This document shows positions 25,726-35,291 of a stretch of DNA of 64,000 bases, in pieces; within the stretch, counting starts at the first letter, position 1, and each line of letters starts with the position of its first letter. The stretch is from NCBI GenBank assembly GCA_002243285.1, contig CP022585.1, positions 3,956,641 to 4,020,640 on the forward strand. The letters are read 5' to 3'. A program made the translations under genes and the position numbers. Below the pieces are notes generated by a model. The model saw only the letters and a list, made by a program, of their open reading frames with translations. It had not been told where the DNA came from and searched no databases. Origin of the DNA: Candidatus Fluviicola riflensis (GTDB taxonomy: Bacteria > Bacteroidota > Bacteroidia > Flavobacteriales_D > Crocinitomicaceae).

Positions 25726-26456
25726 AACTTATGTGTTTCGTTAATGTGTAATTCGCAAAGCGTCAGTAAACGCGGGAAAAGAATATTGTTTTCGATGTGC
25801 AGGTGCATGTGCATGTCCTGTTCAAACAGCAGAAGATTATGCATTAGAATGCCATATTCCGGAGAAGCGTCTGCAGGAACAGAGAAATGTCGCGCTGCTG
25901 TTTTCACTTCTTCAAGCAAACTGATAATTGCTTCATGTTCCCGGCGCAGCGAATCAATGGCCGGGCCCAGCGTTGCGGATTCGTCATGCACTGTTTTCGG
26001 CGCTTTGTTGCGGTACTTTCCCGACAACCTACGCATCAAAGGGAACAAGGCTTCGTCTTCTTTATCGGAGTGTTCCAGGAGATGATCTCTCAACCGTGCA
26101 AACAAAGGTGCAAAGTTTTCCAATCGTGCGCGCTGTCTGCAAGTGGGATCCGAAAGCAAGCGATTCATGTCCTCCTGCATTCCATTGAGCAGGCAGCGCT
26201 CGTTGGAATGGTAACGACCGTTGATGTAGTCAACAAGACGTTCAGTGCTCATGTCCTCTAACGTGAATGAATAGATGATCATCGATGATTCACGGAGTTC
26301 AGAAAGTTCGGCATCGATTGCTTCGAACGACAACCCTTTCTCTTTACAGGCTTCGCGAAGCGTTTGTCCGCCATTTCTGTAATAATCCAGCTCGTATCTT
26401 TCAAACAAACGGATCGAAGCGGGAACGTGTATGGCCAATTCTTTAAGGGTTAGCAT
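25722..26456 (-). CDS. Iron-sulfur cluster repair di-iron protein (RIC/ScdA-like)
   Basis: A 244-residue protein with an N-terminal DUF542-like part and a C-terminal hemerythrin-type domain. Candidate di-iron ligands are in YHSNER, LLEHSDKEDEALFP, RREHEAI and HLHIENNILFP. Family members repair Fe-S clusters damaged by nitric oxide or oxidants. The usual Cys-Cys-Gly of the N-terminal part is replaced (LDYYRNGG instead of DFCCGG), so the cysteine chemistry of this domain is lost. It is seven bases past the SafE-like gene in the cbb3 operon. Confidence 0.85.
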   Translation of the reverse strand: MLTLKELAIHVPASIRLFERYELDYYRNGGQTLREACKEKGLSFEAIDAELSELRESSMIIYSFTLEDMSTERLVDYINGRYHSNERCLLNGMQEDMNRLLSDPTCRQRARLENFAPLFARLRDHLLEHSDKEDEALFPLMRRLSGKYRNKAPKTVHDESATLGPAIDSLRREHEAIISLLEEVKTAARHFSVPADASPEYGILMHNLLLFEQDMHMHLHIENNILFPRLLTLCELHINETHKL

Positions 26457-26462
26457 AGCAAT

Positions 26463-27167
26463 CTATTTTGAACAACATTGGTGGTGACAGGATTGTCCCG
26501 TAGTTTCAAGCGCCGGACTTAGATAAGGTATACCCAGATTCAATCCGCGTAAGATGAGCATTAATGCCATGATCCCAACGAATAGTGGAACTGCCCGGTT
26601 GATCCTCGTACGAAAGCGAAGGCCTATCCGCTCACGGAATAGTGTGACGGCCATCATCGCGGGCAATGTTCCTGCGCCGAAAGCAGCCATGAACAACATA
26701 CCATTCAGTATGCCACCTGTAGCAAGCGCCCCTGCAATTGCGAGGTAAACAAAACCGCATGGCAGGAAACCATTGAAGAATCCAATCAGGAACAGCGTAT
26801 AGCGGCTATGCGTTCCAAACAATTGTCGAATGTAGGATTTCAACTTTTCCAAAACACGGGACAAAGCGGGAAACCGGAAGTATTTTCGCAAAAGAAACGG
26901 AATCATGATTCCTAGCAGGATAAGAATCCCAAGAACTACAGAAAGTGCGTTTTGCCACCCCGCCAGCACAAAGCCTTTGCCCAGTAATCCAAAAAGCACT
27001 CCCATGCTTCCGTAAGCGATCACACGGCCAAAATTGTAAACAAGACTGCCCCATAATACACTGAAACGGGAAGTACGGCGCACCGGGATCGCAAGAGCAA
27101 TAGGGCCGCACATGCCTACACAATGAAAACTGCCAAGAAATCCAAGGGAAAGTGCTGCTAGTAACAT
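26463..27167 (-). CDS. TauE/SafE-type membrane protein of the cbb3 operon
   Basis: A 234-residue membrane protein with about six helices and the motif GFLGSFHCVGMCGPIALA. This form (UreH/SafE-like) recurs in Bacteroidota and proteobacterial cbb3 operons, where it is often annotated as a sulfite exporter. The Cys in FHCVGMCGP and the Cys/His-rich tail (CHHQCC) suggest a metal-handling role, perhaps copper supply to the oxidase, rather than sulfite export; that is inference. It starts three bases after the fixH stop. Confidence 0.78.
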   Translation of the reverse strand: MLLAALSLGFLGSFHCVGMCGPIALAIPVRRTSRFSVLWGSLVYNFGRVIAYGSMGVLFGLLGKGFVLAGWQNALSVVLGILILLGIMIPFLLRKYFRFPALSRVLEKLKSYIRQLFGTHSRYTLFLIGFFNGFLPCGFVYLAIAGALATGGILNGMLFMAAFGAGTLPAMMAVTLFRERIGLRFRTRINRAVPLFVGIMALMLILRGLNLGIPYLSPALETTGQSCHHQCCSK

Positions 27168-27170
27168 CGT

Positions 27171-27605
27171 TTAAGGAATTTGAATGACGCCTTCGTTATA
27201 ATAGGAATCTCTCCCTGACAGCCAATCGATCTGCATCCGGTACATCCCTTTTTTTAGCTGTGCGAGCGAAATATACCGCAGGCTGTCACTATCAGAAGGC
27301 AATGTGATCATTCGGTCAAGATGCGCGTTTGAAGGTCTGAAAAAAAAGACTTTGGCGGCATACTCTCCCTTGTTGACTCTGGGAAATTTTAACAACAGTG
27401 TGTCACCCAAAATTTGCCAGGTCATTGGTTCTTTCAGCGCAGAAGTCCGCTCCATTTTATTGATCTTCTCCTGGTACTCCAGCTCCAGCTGATAATAATC
27501 TTTCGACACGAGATCTACGTTTTCACGCATCGTTAGCCCCACCATTGTCACAATCAACGCGACAAATCCAAGGTAGAGGCATGTAATTTTAATTCCCCAG
27601 CTCAT
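27171..27605 (-). CDS. fixH: FixH-family cbb3 accessory protein
   Basis: A 144-residue protein with one N-terminal membrane helix (WGIKITCLYLGFVALIVTMV) and a periplasmic beta-rich domain. The pattern DYYQLELEYQEKI after the helix is typical of FixH. FixH/CcoH is needed for cbb3 oxidase assembly, probably with the CcoI copper pump. It lies between ccoG and the SafE-like gene. Confidence 0.83.
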   Translation of the reverse strand: MSWGIKITCLYLGFVALIVTMVGLTMRENVDLVSKDYYQLELEYQEKINKMERTSALKEPMTWQILGDTLLLKFPRVNKGEYAAKVFFFRPSNAHLDRMITLPSDSDSLRYISLAQLKKGMYRMQIDWLSGRDSYYNEGVIQIP

Positions 27606-27617
27606 ATAATTGCAATT

Positions 27618-29024
27618 TTATCGGGACGGGCCCATGAAATTCGTTTTGACAGTTTGCAGCAGCTTGCCTTTCGACCAGATACTCACGCGGAGCTTTGTTT
27701 TTCGGTCCGTCAATTTGTTTTTCGGCAAAAAAATGAAAAAGGTACCCGAGGTTTCGGACGTTTTTGCCGCTAGGATTGGTTTACCGACTATTTTTATCAT
27801 TCCTTCCTGGTTCTCCAGGCGAAGCGTTATCGGAGCATCGTTGTGTGTCTTATTGACCAGCTTAATGTTGTACAGATTGCTGATCCTTCCATTATCCTGC
27901 TCCTGATATAACATGCCCGGTGTGCGAAGGATCGTCGCGTCAACATCCTTTCGGGTAATCAACAGCACTGCGAGAATACCGATCAGACCGATGAGCACAA
28001 TCGAGTACGCAATAATACGCGGCGTGATCTTCAGGCGTTCACCTTTGGCAATCCCATTTTCAGAAGCATAGCGAATCAAGCCTTTCGGATGTCCGGTCTT
28101 TTCCATCATAAAATCGCAGGCGTCGATACAAGCCGTACAATTCGTGCATTCCAACTGTGTTCCGTTACGGATATCGATAGCAACCGGGCAGACTTTGACA
28201 CACTGGAAGCAGTCAATGCAATCGCCGATCGGTAAAGCCCCTTCCGTTTTACGGTACTTCCCGCGAGGTTCGCCACGTATGTAGTCGTAAGCGACCAACA
28301 ATGTGTTTCTATCGGTCATGACGCCCTGCAACCTTCCATACGGACAAGCGATCAGGCAAACCTGCTCGCGAAACCAGGCATACACAGCGTAGAAAATACC
28401 GGTAAACACCAGCAAGGAAATGAACCCGCCGACATGCATCGAGACCGGCTCCCGAATGATACTGAACAGTTGATCGGTACCGATGATGTATGCAAGAAAC
28501 GTATTCGAAATCAGAAAGGCGAACAAAAAGAAAACAACATGTTTGCCGCCCCGCTTGAGTAGTTTTTCACCGTTCCACGGCATCGCGGTCAGTTGCTTTT
28601 GATACGTTGCATCTCCTTCGATCCAATATTCGATTCGACGAAAGACCATTTCCATGAAAATAGTCTGAGGACAGATCCAGCCACAAAATATGCGCCCGAA
28701 AACAACCGTAAAAAGGACAACGAAAACAATGAAGACAAGCATCCCGATTCCGAACAGGAAAAAATCCTGTGGCCAGAACGTCACTCCGAAAAAAACAAAG
28801 CGGCGTTCAAGAATATTAAACAGGAAGAACGGATCGCCATGTACCCGGACGAACGGAAGAGAAAAGAACAGGATAAGGTAAAAGATGCTTACAATACTGC
28901 GGGCAGTATAGAACTTCCCCTTCGGTCGCTGGGCATAAATCCAGCTACGGCGCCCTTCTTTCGAAATGGTCGACACACTGTCACGAAAACTTTCATCCGG
29001 ATGGTATTCTGCCTGTTTGTCCAT
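27618..29024 (-). CDS. ccoG: Cytochrome c oxidase accessory protein CcoG
   Basis: A 468-residue membrane ferredoxin: a NapH-like region (GRIFCGWICPQTIFME), two 4Fe-4S motifs (CIDCFQCVKVCP and CTNCTACIDACD), several helices, and a C-terminal Ig-like FixG domain. CcoG (FixG/RdxA) reduces copper for assembly of the cbb3 oxidase. It is eight bases after ccoP in the operon. Confidence 0.93.
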   Translation of the reverse strand: MDKQAEYHPDESFRDSVSTISKEGRRSWIYAQRPKGKFYTARSIVSIFYLILFFSLPFVRVHGDPFFLFNILERRFVFFGVTFWPQDFFLFGIGMLVFIVFVVLFTVVFGRIFCGWICPQTIFMEMVFRRIEYWIEGDATYQKQLTAMPWNGEKLLKRGGKHVVFFLFAFLISNTFLAYIIGTDQLFSIIREPVSMHVGGFISLLVFTGIFYAVYAWFREQVCLIACPYGRLQGVMTDRNTLLVAYDYIRGEPRGKYRKTEGALPIGDCIDCFQCVKVCPVAIDIRNGTQLECTNCTACIDACDFMMEKTGHPKGLIRYASENGIAKGERLKITPRIIAYSIVLIGLIGILAVLLITRKDVDATILRTPGMLYQEQDNGRISNLYNIKLVNKTHNDAPITLRLENQEGMIKIVGKPILAAKTSETSGTFFIFLPKNKLTDRKTKLRVSIWSKGKLLQTVKTNFMGPSR

Positions 29025-29032
29025 AATTTTAA

Positions 29033-30244
29033 CTAGTTGCCTGCAGTTGAATCTGCTATTTCACTGAACAATTCACCTTGTGGTTCCTTGGCATTCGGAG
29101 GGTTGGTACCGCGCAGGGATTTCACGAAACTGGAAACCTCATGAATCTGGCGGGCACCGAAATCCTGCTGCCAGGACTTCATTCCTTTATCCGGATATCC
29201 ATATTTGATAGTCTTGAACACATCTTTTACGTCGCCTCCATGCAGCCAGTAGTCGTCTACAAGATTTGGCCCGACTCCACCCTCTCCGGCAGCGCCGTGA
29301 CAGGCAGCACAGTTGGTTTGAAAAATTGCTTTTCCTGAAGCAATAGAGGCATCATCGGTCAGTAATGTCGCATTGTTCTCATCAACGAGATTGGCAGCTT
29401 TCTTTCGATATTCAACCATTTCACGCTCGGCCTGAACCAGCTGCTCATTGTATTCGGCAATCTGTAGCTTCCCGGTGTGAAATACATGATAATGGAACAA
29501 ATAGACGACTGAAAAAACGATACTAAGATAAAAGCCATATTTCCACCAAGGCGGTAAGTTGTTGTCCAGCTCACGGATGCCATCGTAGTTGTGATCAAGC
29601 ATAATATCTGCTTCCTTCTCGATGGCAACGGAACGATTTAACTTTTCCATCATGGTAGGCCGTTTCACTGCCTTTTTTGCTTTCAATCGTTCTTCTGCCA
29701 CCCGTGCCCGGCGCTCATAAGCTCCGAGACGTTCCATTGCGATCACATACAGTTTCCAGGCAACCAGCATTTCAAAAGCAATGAAACAAACGAGTACCCA
29801 GAACGTTGTGCCATCCATTCCCCAATAGTCGGAAGTTGCAGCTGAGCCCGATACAGGCGCTGCAACGGAGGTAGAATCGGTTTGTCCAAAAGCCGGGACT
29901 GATAACATTCCAATTGAAAACAATACCAGGATTACCTTCGGAAGATTGCCGGCCTCACGTTGTTTGCGATCTTCTTCCATCCTGAAGCGGATTGCTCCTT
30001 TTGCCACTTCGGCAAAAACGATTATGGCCAGCAATAAAGCTATAGCAATTGTGAGCAGGCCAATAAAAACCGGGCTATCAAAGAGCGTTGTCTCTTCAGG
30101 TGTTGTGATGGCAGACGTTGCAGAAATATCCGCTGCTGTTTCCTGTGCCACCCCCGACAATGAAATCAACACTGCTGTAATAGAAAGTACAAGCTGTTTC
30201 AAAAGTCTCATGGCTGTTTTACGGGTTTGGATAAGACGTTTCAT
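29033..30244 (-). CDS. ccoP: cbb3 oxidase subunit III (CcoP-type, one heme c)
   Basis: A 403-residue protein: signal-like N-terminus, membrane helices, then a cytochrome c domain with a single CxxCH (NCAACHGAAGEGG) and a distal Met (KGMKSW). Proteobacterial CcoP has two hemes c; only one is coded here. The ATG at 30244 overlaps the ccoQ stop (ATGA), which supports this start; an internal ATG at 30208 begins a cleaner signal peptide. It receives electrons from c-type carriers and passes them to CcoO. Confidence 0.9.
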   Translation of the reverse strand: MKRLIQTRKTAMRLLKQLVLSITAVLISLSGVAQETAADISATSAITTPEETTLFDSPVFIGLLTIAIALLLAIIVFAEVAKGAIRFRMEEDRKQREAGNLPKVILVLFSIGMLSVPAFGQTDSTSVAAPVSGSAATSDYWGMDGTTFWVLVCFIAFEMLVAWKLYVIAMERLGAYERRARVAEERLKAKKAVKRPTMMEKLNRSVAIEKEADIMLDHNYDGIRELDNNLPPWWKYGFYLSIVFSVVYLFHYHVFHTGKLQIAEYNEQLVQAEREMVEYRKKAANLVDENNATLLTDDASIASGKAIFQTNCAACHGAAGEGGVGPNLVDDYWLHGGDVKDVFKTIKYGYPDKGMKSWQQDFGARQIHEVSSFVKSLRGTNPPNAKEPQGELFSEIADSTAGN

Positions 30245-30435
30245 GACTGTTTTTTCTGAAGGGTGGACGGATCATTGTTCTCTAGCGGGATCTGCTTCAG
30301 ATCCTTGATATGCTGTTTGTCGGCACGAATCACATATAGAAGCAGGATCGTGAAGAATGTAAAAAAGATGATCAGCGAGATTAACGGAAAAATACCGATT
30401 CCCATAATTGATTCGAGATAATGAATGAATTTCAT
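30241..30435 (-). CDS. ccoQ: cbb3 oxidase subunit CcoQ/FixQ-type
   Basis: A 64-residue protein with one membrane helix (ISLIIFFTFFTILLLYVI) and a charged cytoplasmic tail (RADKQHIKDL). Size, helix position and place between ccoNO and ccoP match CcoQ, which stabilises the oxidase. Confidence 0.83.
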   Translation of the reverse strand: MKFIHYLESIMGIGIFPLISLIIFFTFFTILLLYVIRADKQHIKDLKQIPLENNDPSTLQKKQS

Positions 30436-30440
30436 GACGT

Positions 30441-32567
30441 TTATTTTTTAGCTGCCGAACCGGCTTTAATATCTGTTCCTAAGCGTTGCAGGTAAGCAAT
30501 CAGGGCAATGATTTCTTTATTGGAAGAAGTTTCGATACCGTCCCTCTTCAAGCGCGCTGAAATGCTGTCGGCCTGTTGCATAAGCATTTTATTCGCCTGT
30601 TTGTCAAACCCTTTGGGATATGGCACACCCAAGGTCACCATCGCACGGATCTTTGACGGCGTAGAAGCCGTATCAAGATCGTCATCAAGTAACCATGGAT
30701 AGGATGGCATGATAGAACCGGGAGACATACTTCCCGGGTCCAACATGTGGTTGTAGTGCCAGGAATCCGGATACTTTGCGCCTATACGGTGCAAATCCGG
30801 GCCTGTACGTTTAGATCCCCATTGGAACGGGTGATCGTAGACGAATTCACCGGCCTTCGAATATTCACCGTAGCGGGCAGTTTCAGAACGGAACGGACGG
30901 ATCATCTGGGAATGGCAGGTATAACAGCCTTCCCTGACGTAAATATCCCGCCCCTGTAGTTCAAGCGGCGTATATGGTTTCACATGGCTGATCGTCGGTA
31001 CATTGGACTTTACAAGGAAAGTCGGTACCATTTCAATAATACCACCAATAAGGATGACTACAAGGCTTGCGATCATCAACTGAACAGGTCTGCGCTCAAT
31101 CCAGCGGTGCCAGTGCTCTTTTCCATGCGATTTTTCAACTTTAGCAAGTGGAGCCGCTTCCGCCTCTTCGTTTGCAAGGAAAGAACCTGCACGAACTGTT
31201 CTCCAAAGGTTGTAACCCATTAGCAAAGCTCCGATAAGATAAAGTCCTCCGCCAAGGGAACGAGCGATATACATCGGTCGGATTTGAACAACCGTCTCAA
31301 GGAAATTCGGATATTTCAACATACCTTCTTCCGTGAACTCTTTCCACATTAGGCTTTGCATGAAACCAGCCCAATAAAGCGGGATCGCATAGAACAGGAT
31401 ACCTAGTGTTCCAAGCCAGAAATGCCAGGACGCCAGTTTTTTCGACCAAATTTCAGTACGGAAAATTCTCGGGATCAGCCAGTAGAGAATACCAAATGTC
31501 AGGAAGCCATTCCAGCCCAGCGCGCCAACATGTACATGCGCAACAATCCAGTCTGTAAAGTGGCCGATCGCATTTACGCTCTTCAATGAAAGCAACGGTC
31601 CTTCAAAAGTGGCCATACCATAAGCAGTGACTGCAACAACGAGGAATTTCAAAACAACGTCTTCACGGACTTTGTCCCACGCACCACGCAAAGTCAAAAG
31701 GCCGTTGATCATTCCACCCCAGGATGGTGCAATCAGCATAATGGAGAATACGACCCCAAGGGATTGTGCCCAATCAGGAAGCGATGTATACAACAAGTGA
31801 TGCGGACCGGCCCAGATATACAGAAAGATCAATGCCCAGAAATGAATGATGGAAAGACGGTAGGAATAAACCGGCCTGTTGGCGGCTTTCGGAATAAAAT
31901 AGTACATCAGTCCGAGATATGGTGTTGTCAGAAAGAATGCCACCGCATTGTGCCCATACCACCACTGTACCAGTGCATCCTGAACACCTGCATACCAGGA
32001 GTAACTTTTGAACAAACTCACCGGTAGCTCAAAGGAATTAACAATATGAAGTACTGCTACTGTCACGAATGTGGCGATGTAAAACCAAATAGCAACATAC
32101 AGGTGCCGTTCACGACGGCGAAGAATGGTACCGAACATGTTCCATCCAAACACAACCCAGATCAGTGTGATTGCAATGTCAATCGGCCATTCCAGTTCAG
32201 CATATTCTTTACCAGTCGTAAGGCCAAGAGGTAGAGTCAGCACGGCCGACAAAATAATGAGCTGCCAGCCCCAAAAATGGATCTGGCCTAAGCGGTCGCT
32301 GAACATTCGGGCCTTACAAAGGCGTTGCAGAGAATAATAAACACCCATAAAGATCCCGTTGCCGACGAACGCAAAAATGACCGCATTGGTGTGAAGCGGA
32401 CGAATTCGACCAAAAGTCAGGTAGCTGGTCTCGAAATTGAATATCGGCCATACCAGTTGAATGGCGGCCAGCAATCCGACCGTCATTCCGATCAGCCCCC
32501 AGATGATGGTGGCAAACGCAAATTGTTTTACAATTTTGTTGTCATAGGAGAATTTTTCGACTTCCAT
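30441..32567 (-). CDS. ccoNO: cbb3 cytochrome oxidase fused subunits I and II (CcoN-CcoO)
   Basis: A 708-residue fusion. Residues 1-480 are CcoN, a twelve-helix heme-copper subunit with heme and copper ligand regions (RPLHTNAVIF, WWYGHNAVAF, HVHVGALGWNGF). After a helix near residue 495, residues 525-705 are CcoO with the heme c motif CYTCHSQ and MSPGSIMPSYPW. The fusion is a common Bacteroidota form. The product is the catalytic core of the high-affinity terminal oxidase, which reduces oxygen to water and pumps protons. Confidence 0.95.
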   Translation of the reverse strand: MEVEKFSYDNKIVKQFAFATIIWGLIGMTVGLLAAIQLVWPIFNFETSYLTFGRIRPLHTNAVIFAFVGNGIFMGVYYSLQRLCKARMFSDRLGQIHFWGWQLIILSAVLTLPLGLTTGKEYAELEWPIDIAITLIWVVFGWNMFGTILRRRERHLYVAIWFYIATFVTVAVLHIVNSFELPVSLFKSYSWYAGVQDALVQWWYGHNAVAFFLTTPYLGLMYYFIPKAANRPVYSYRLSIIHFWALIFLYIWAGPHHLLYTSLPDWAQSLGVVFSIMLIAPSWGGMINGLLTLRGAWDKVREDVVLKFLVVAVTAYGMATFEGPLLSLKSVNAIGHFTDWIVAHVHVGALGWNGFLTFGILYWLIPRIFRTEIWSKKLASWHFWLGTLGILFYAIPLYWAGFMQSLMWKEFTEEGMLKYPNFLETVVQIRPMYIARSLGGGLYLIGALLMGYNLWRTVRAGSFLANEEAEAAPLAKVEKSHGKEHWHRWIERRPVQLMIASLVVILIGGIIEMVPTFLVKSNVPTISHVKPYTPLELQGRDIYVREGCYTCHSQMIRPFRSETARYGEYSKAGEFVYDHPFQWGSKRTGPDLHRIGAKYPDSWHYNHMLDPGSMSPGSIMPSYPWLLDDDLDTASTPSKIRAMVTLGVPYPKGFDKQANKMLMQQADSISARLKRDGIETSSNKEIIALIAYLQRLGTDIKAGSAAKK

Positions 32568-32576
32568 ACGTGTAGA

Positions 32577-32744
32577 TTATTTTGTGGGTTCTTTTTCTTT
32601 TGAAGGTTTATTTTCGAAGAGCATACGCACAGATGGCGTGTAATCATCTTCATACTGGCCCTTCCTGACCGCCCATAAAAAGCCTCCCAGGAATCCGAGG
32701 GCTACCAGCAGGCTGGTTCCGATAAGTAGATACAATGCACTCAT
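32577..32744 (-). CDS. ccoS: cbb3 oxidase maturation protein CcoS
   Basis: A 55-residue protein (ATG at 32744, stop at 32577) beginning MSALYLLIGTSLLVALGF, with one membrane helix, then the CcoS-type FLWAVRKGQYEDD segment and a lysine-rich tail. CcoS is required for cofactor insertion into the oxidase. It is the first gene of the long operon, nine bases before ccoNO. Confidence 0.88.
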   Translation of the reverse strand: MSALYLLIGTSLLVALGFLGGFLWAVRKGQYEDDYTPSVRMLFENKPSKEKEPTK

Positions 32745-32764
32745 GATGGTTTGTTTTACACAGA

Positions 32765-32829
32765 CAAATCTACCGGCGCTTCCCGTCTTCGGGTATGAAG
32801 CATGTCAATTGTCAGGGTGACGTTTGTCA
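32765..32829 (-). promoter_or_regulatory. Crp/Fnr-type sites and -7 element of the cbb3 operon
   Basis: Two near-copies of TGACAnnTGTCA, TGTCAATTGTCA at 32803-32814 and TGACGTTTGTCA at 32818-32829 (each 9 of 10 arm bases), lie 15 bases apart upstream of ccoS. TAGATTTG (32772 to 32765) is an exact TAnnTTTG on the minus strand, at the same offset (-63.5) from the 32823.5 centre as in the DoxX promoter. Confidence 0.6.
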
Positions 32830-32861
32830 GGCAGTAATCCATGTTATTGAAAAATAAAAAG

Positions 32862-35267
32862 TTACAATTTAAGGTGCCTTGCAGCTAAACGTGTAGCTAA
32901 CGTCGTCAGCAGTACAATAGAAATTGAGCTGGCGGGCATCAGTATCGCCGCTACTACCGGAGATAATGTTCCCTGCACCGCAAAGAACAGTCCGGTCAGA
33001 TTGTATATCAACGAGAGCACAAACGTGCCTACGATTACTTTTTTGCCTGACTTGGCCAGTCTGATAAAACGAGGCAGCAACGTGAGTGATTTCCCGTCCA
33101 GGATCGCATCGCAGGCTGGTGAAAAGGTATTTGTATCGTCCGACACAGCGATTCCCATATCACTTTGTAACAATGCCCCGGCATCGTTGAGACCGTCTCC
33201 AATCATCATTACCTTGCGTCCATGATTTTGCATTAGCTGTATATGTTGCATTTTTTCATGTGGCAGGTGATTGAACAACAATTCGGTTTCTTCACCAAAC
33301 AATTGTTTCAGGGCCGGACGCTCAGCATCGTTATCACCCGAGAGTACTTTTAGCTGATGTGCAGTTTTTAAGTTGTCCACCAACTCACCAAGTCCTTCCC
33401 TGTAAGAATTCGAAAAACGGAAAAACCCCAATGGCCTGTCATTGATCATGACAAAAACATTTGATGAATCGTTGATTCCGGAAACGGAGGCCCCTTTGAT
33501 GAACTTTGCCGAGCCTAACAACAGTTTCTGATCTCCTGCCGTCGCACTGATGCCTTTTCCGGGGAATTCACTGAACGCCGTCAGCGGGAGATCGTTTCCA
33601 TCAGACAAATGTGAGTGGATCATCCGGCTCAAAGGATGCGAGGACTGCCCGGCAAGCGAAGCAATCAGCTGTCGTTCCCCGTGGGTCATTGCAGTACCAA
33701 CAAACTCCACCGTCGCTCCGCGTGTAATCGTTCCGGTTTTGTCGAAGACCACAGTATCGGTCTTTGCAATTTTATCGATCACTTCGGCATTTCTGAGATA
33801 GAAGCGGTTGCGGCCCAGTATACGCAGGATATTTCCATTGGCGAAAGTCGATGTCAGCAGAAGTCCGCACGGACAGGCGACGATGAGGACCGCTGTCAGC
33901 GCATCCATCGCCTTGCTGCTGTCGGCAAACAGCCAGTAAACCGATGCCGCCGCCGCGATCAGGAGTACAATCAGCGTAAACCACAAATTAATGGCATCAA
34001 CGTATGAGGTAGAACGTTCGGCCTTTCTGCCATTGTTCCAAAGACGGGTCAGGTAACTTTGTGAAACCGGCTGAACTACTTCCAGCTCAATGGCTCCTTC
34101 CAACTGTTTTCCACCGGCATAGATCTGTTCGCCGGCATGTTTACTTACGGGTCCGGATTCGCCTGTAATAAAGCTGTAATCCACATGTGTGGAAGAACTC
34201 AAAAGTACTGAATCGGCGGGAATGATCTCGCCACTGCGGATAATCATACGGTCACCTTTGCGCAGTTCGGTAACAGGCCGGCTTTCGGTTTGACCGTTGT
34301 CATTTTTTACAGTAATACCTACCGGAAAATAGGATTTATAGTCACGTTCGAACGAAAGGGTTGCGTAAGTTTTGTCCTGGAAGTAGCGGCCGATCAGCAT
34401 AAAGAAAACAATCCCGGTCATTGAATCGATGTAACCTGCTCCGGTATGACTTACAATCTCATATACGCTGCGCGTAAAGGTTACCAAAATCGCAAGTGCG
34501 ATAGGCGCATCAATGTTCAGGTGACGGTGACGAATGCTTTTCCATGCCGAGGTAAAGAAACCGGAAGCGGAGTAGAAAAAGACCGGCAAAGCGAGTGCCA
34601 GATTCAGGTAGTTGAACAAATAGCTAAGGTTGTCCTGCGCGATACGCCCTCCTGAAAAGTATTCCGGAAAGCTCAGCATCATACTATTGCCGAAACAGAA
34701 ACCGGCAATGCCGATACGCAGTATATTTTTGTACGCGTTGCTTTTCTTTGCAGGTTGCTCCAGGCTATCGAGATGAATTAATGGTTCGTAGCCAATTGAC
34801 GTGAGTAAAGCAGCAACCTCCGGTAGTTCAATGAGTTCATTGTTGAAAACAATCGTAATTTCACGCCGCAAAAAGTTCACCGATGTGTGCTGAATTCCTT
34901 TGTGTAATGTGTGAAGGTTCTCGAGCAGCCAAATACAGGAACTGCAATGTACCGTGGGCAAATAGAAAACAACGTGTACTTCACTTCCTTCATGGAAACG
35001 CACAAGATGGCGATAGACACTTTCATGATTGAGAAATGCGAACTTTTCGGAATCAGAGTCCTTTAACGGAGAAATTCCGGGAGCATCTCCCATTTCGTAA
35101 TAAGTGCACAGATCGCTCCCTTTCAACAGATCATAAACAGCCTTGCAGCCCTGGCAGCAAAATTCGTGGTCGTCGAAACGAACCAGTTCGCGTGCACAAT
35201 CCTCGCCACAGTGGTAGCATTTCGGAACAGTTGTACTTCCTGCTGTAGCTCTGTGAATGGTTCTCAT
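32862..35267 (-). CDS. ccoI: Copper-type P1B ATPase for cbb3 assembly (CcoI/FixI)
   Basis: An 801-residue pump: a Cys-rich N-terminal domain (CYHCGEDC, FCCQGCKAVY), an HMA domain (VHCSSCIWLLENL), actuator TGES, the ion-site motif CPCGLLL, DKTGT and MIGDGLNDAGAL. The N-terminal double-Cys module and the CPC motif are typical of CcoI, which delivers copper for the oxidase. It lies upstream of the ccoS operon on the same strand with its own Crp/Fnr-type promoter. Confidence 0.92.
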   Translation of the reverse strand: MRTIHRATAGSTTVPKCYHCGEDCARELVRFDDHEFCCQGCKAVYDLLKGSDLCTYYEMGDAPGISPLKDSDSEKFAFLNHESVYRHLVRFHEGSEVHVVFYLPTVHCSSCIWLLENLHTLHKGIQHTSVNFLRREITIVFNNELIELPEVAALLTSIGYEPLIHLDSLEQPAKKSNAYKNILRIGIAGFCFGNSMMLSFPEYFSGGRIAQDNLSYLFNYLNLALALPVFFYSASGFFTSAWKSIRHRHLNIDAPIALAILVTFTRSVYEIVSHTGAGYIDSMTGIVFFMLIGRYFQDKTYATLSFERDYKSYFPVGITVKNDNGQTESRPVTELRKGDRMIIRSGEIIPADSVLLSSSTHVDYSFITGESGPVSKHAGEQIYAGGKQLEGAIELEVVQPVSQSYLTRLWNNGRKAERSTSYVDAINLWFTLIVLLIAAAASVYWLFADSSKAMDALTAVLIVACPCGLLLTSTFANGNILRILGRNRFYLRNAEVIDKIAKTDTVVFDKTGTITRGATVEFVGTAMTHGERQLIASLAGQSSHPLSRMIHSHLSDGNDLPLTAFSEFPGKGISATAGDQKLLLGSAKFIKGASVSGINDSSNVFVMINDRPLGFFRFSNSYREGLGELVDNLKTAHQLKVLSGDNDAERPALKQLFGEETELLFNHLPHEKMQHIQLMQNHGRKVMMIGDGLNDAGALLQSDMGIAVSDDTNTFSPACDAILDGKSLTLLPRFIRLAKSGKKVIVGTFVLSLIYNLTGLFFAVQGTLSPVVAAILMPASSISIVLLTTLATRLAARHLKL

Positions 35268-35291
35268 GATTCTGATTCAGCAATTTTACTG

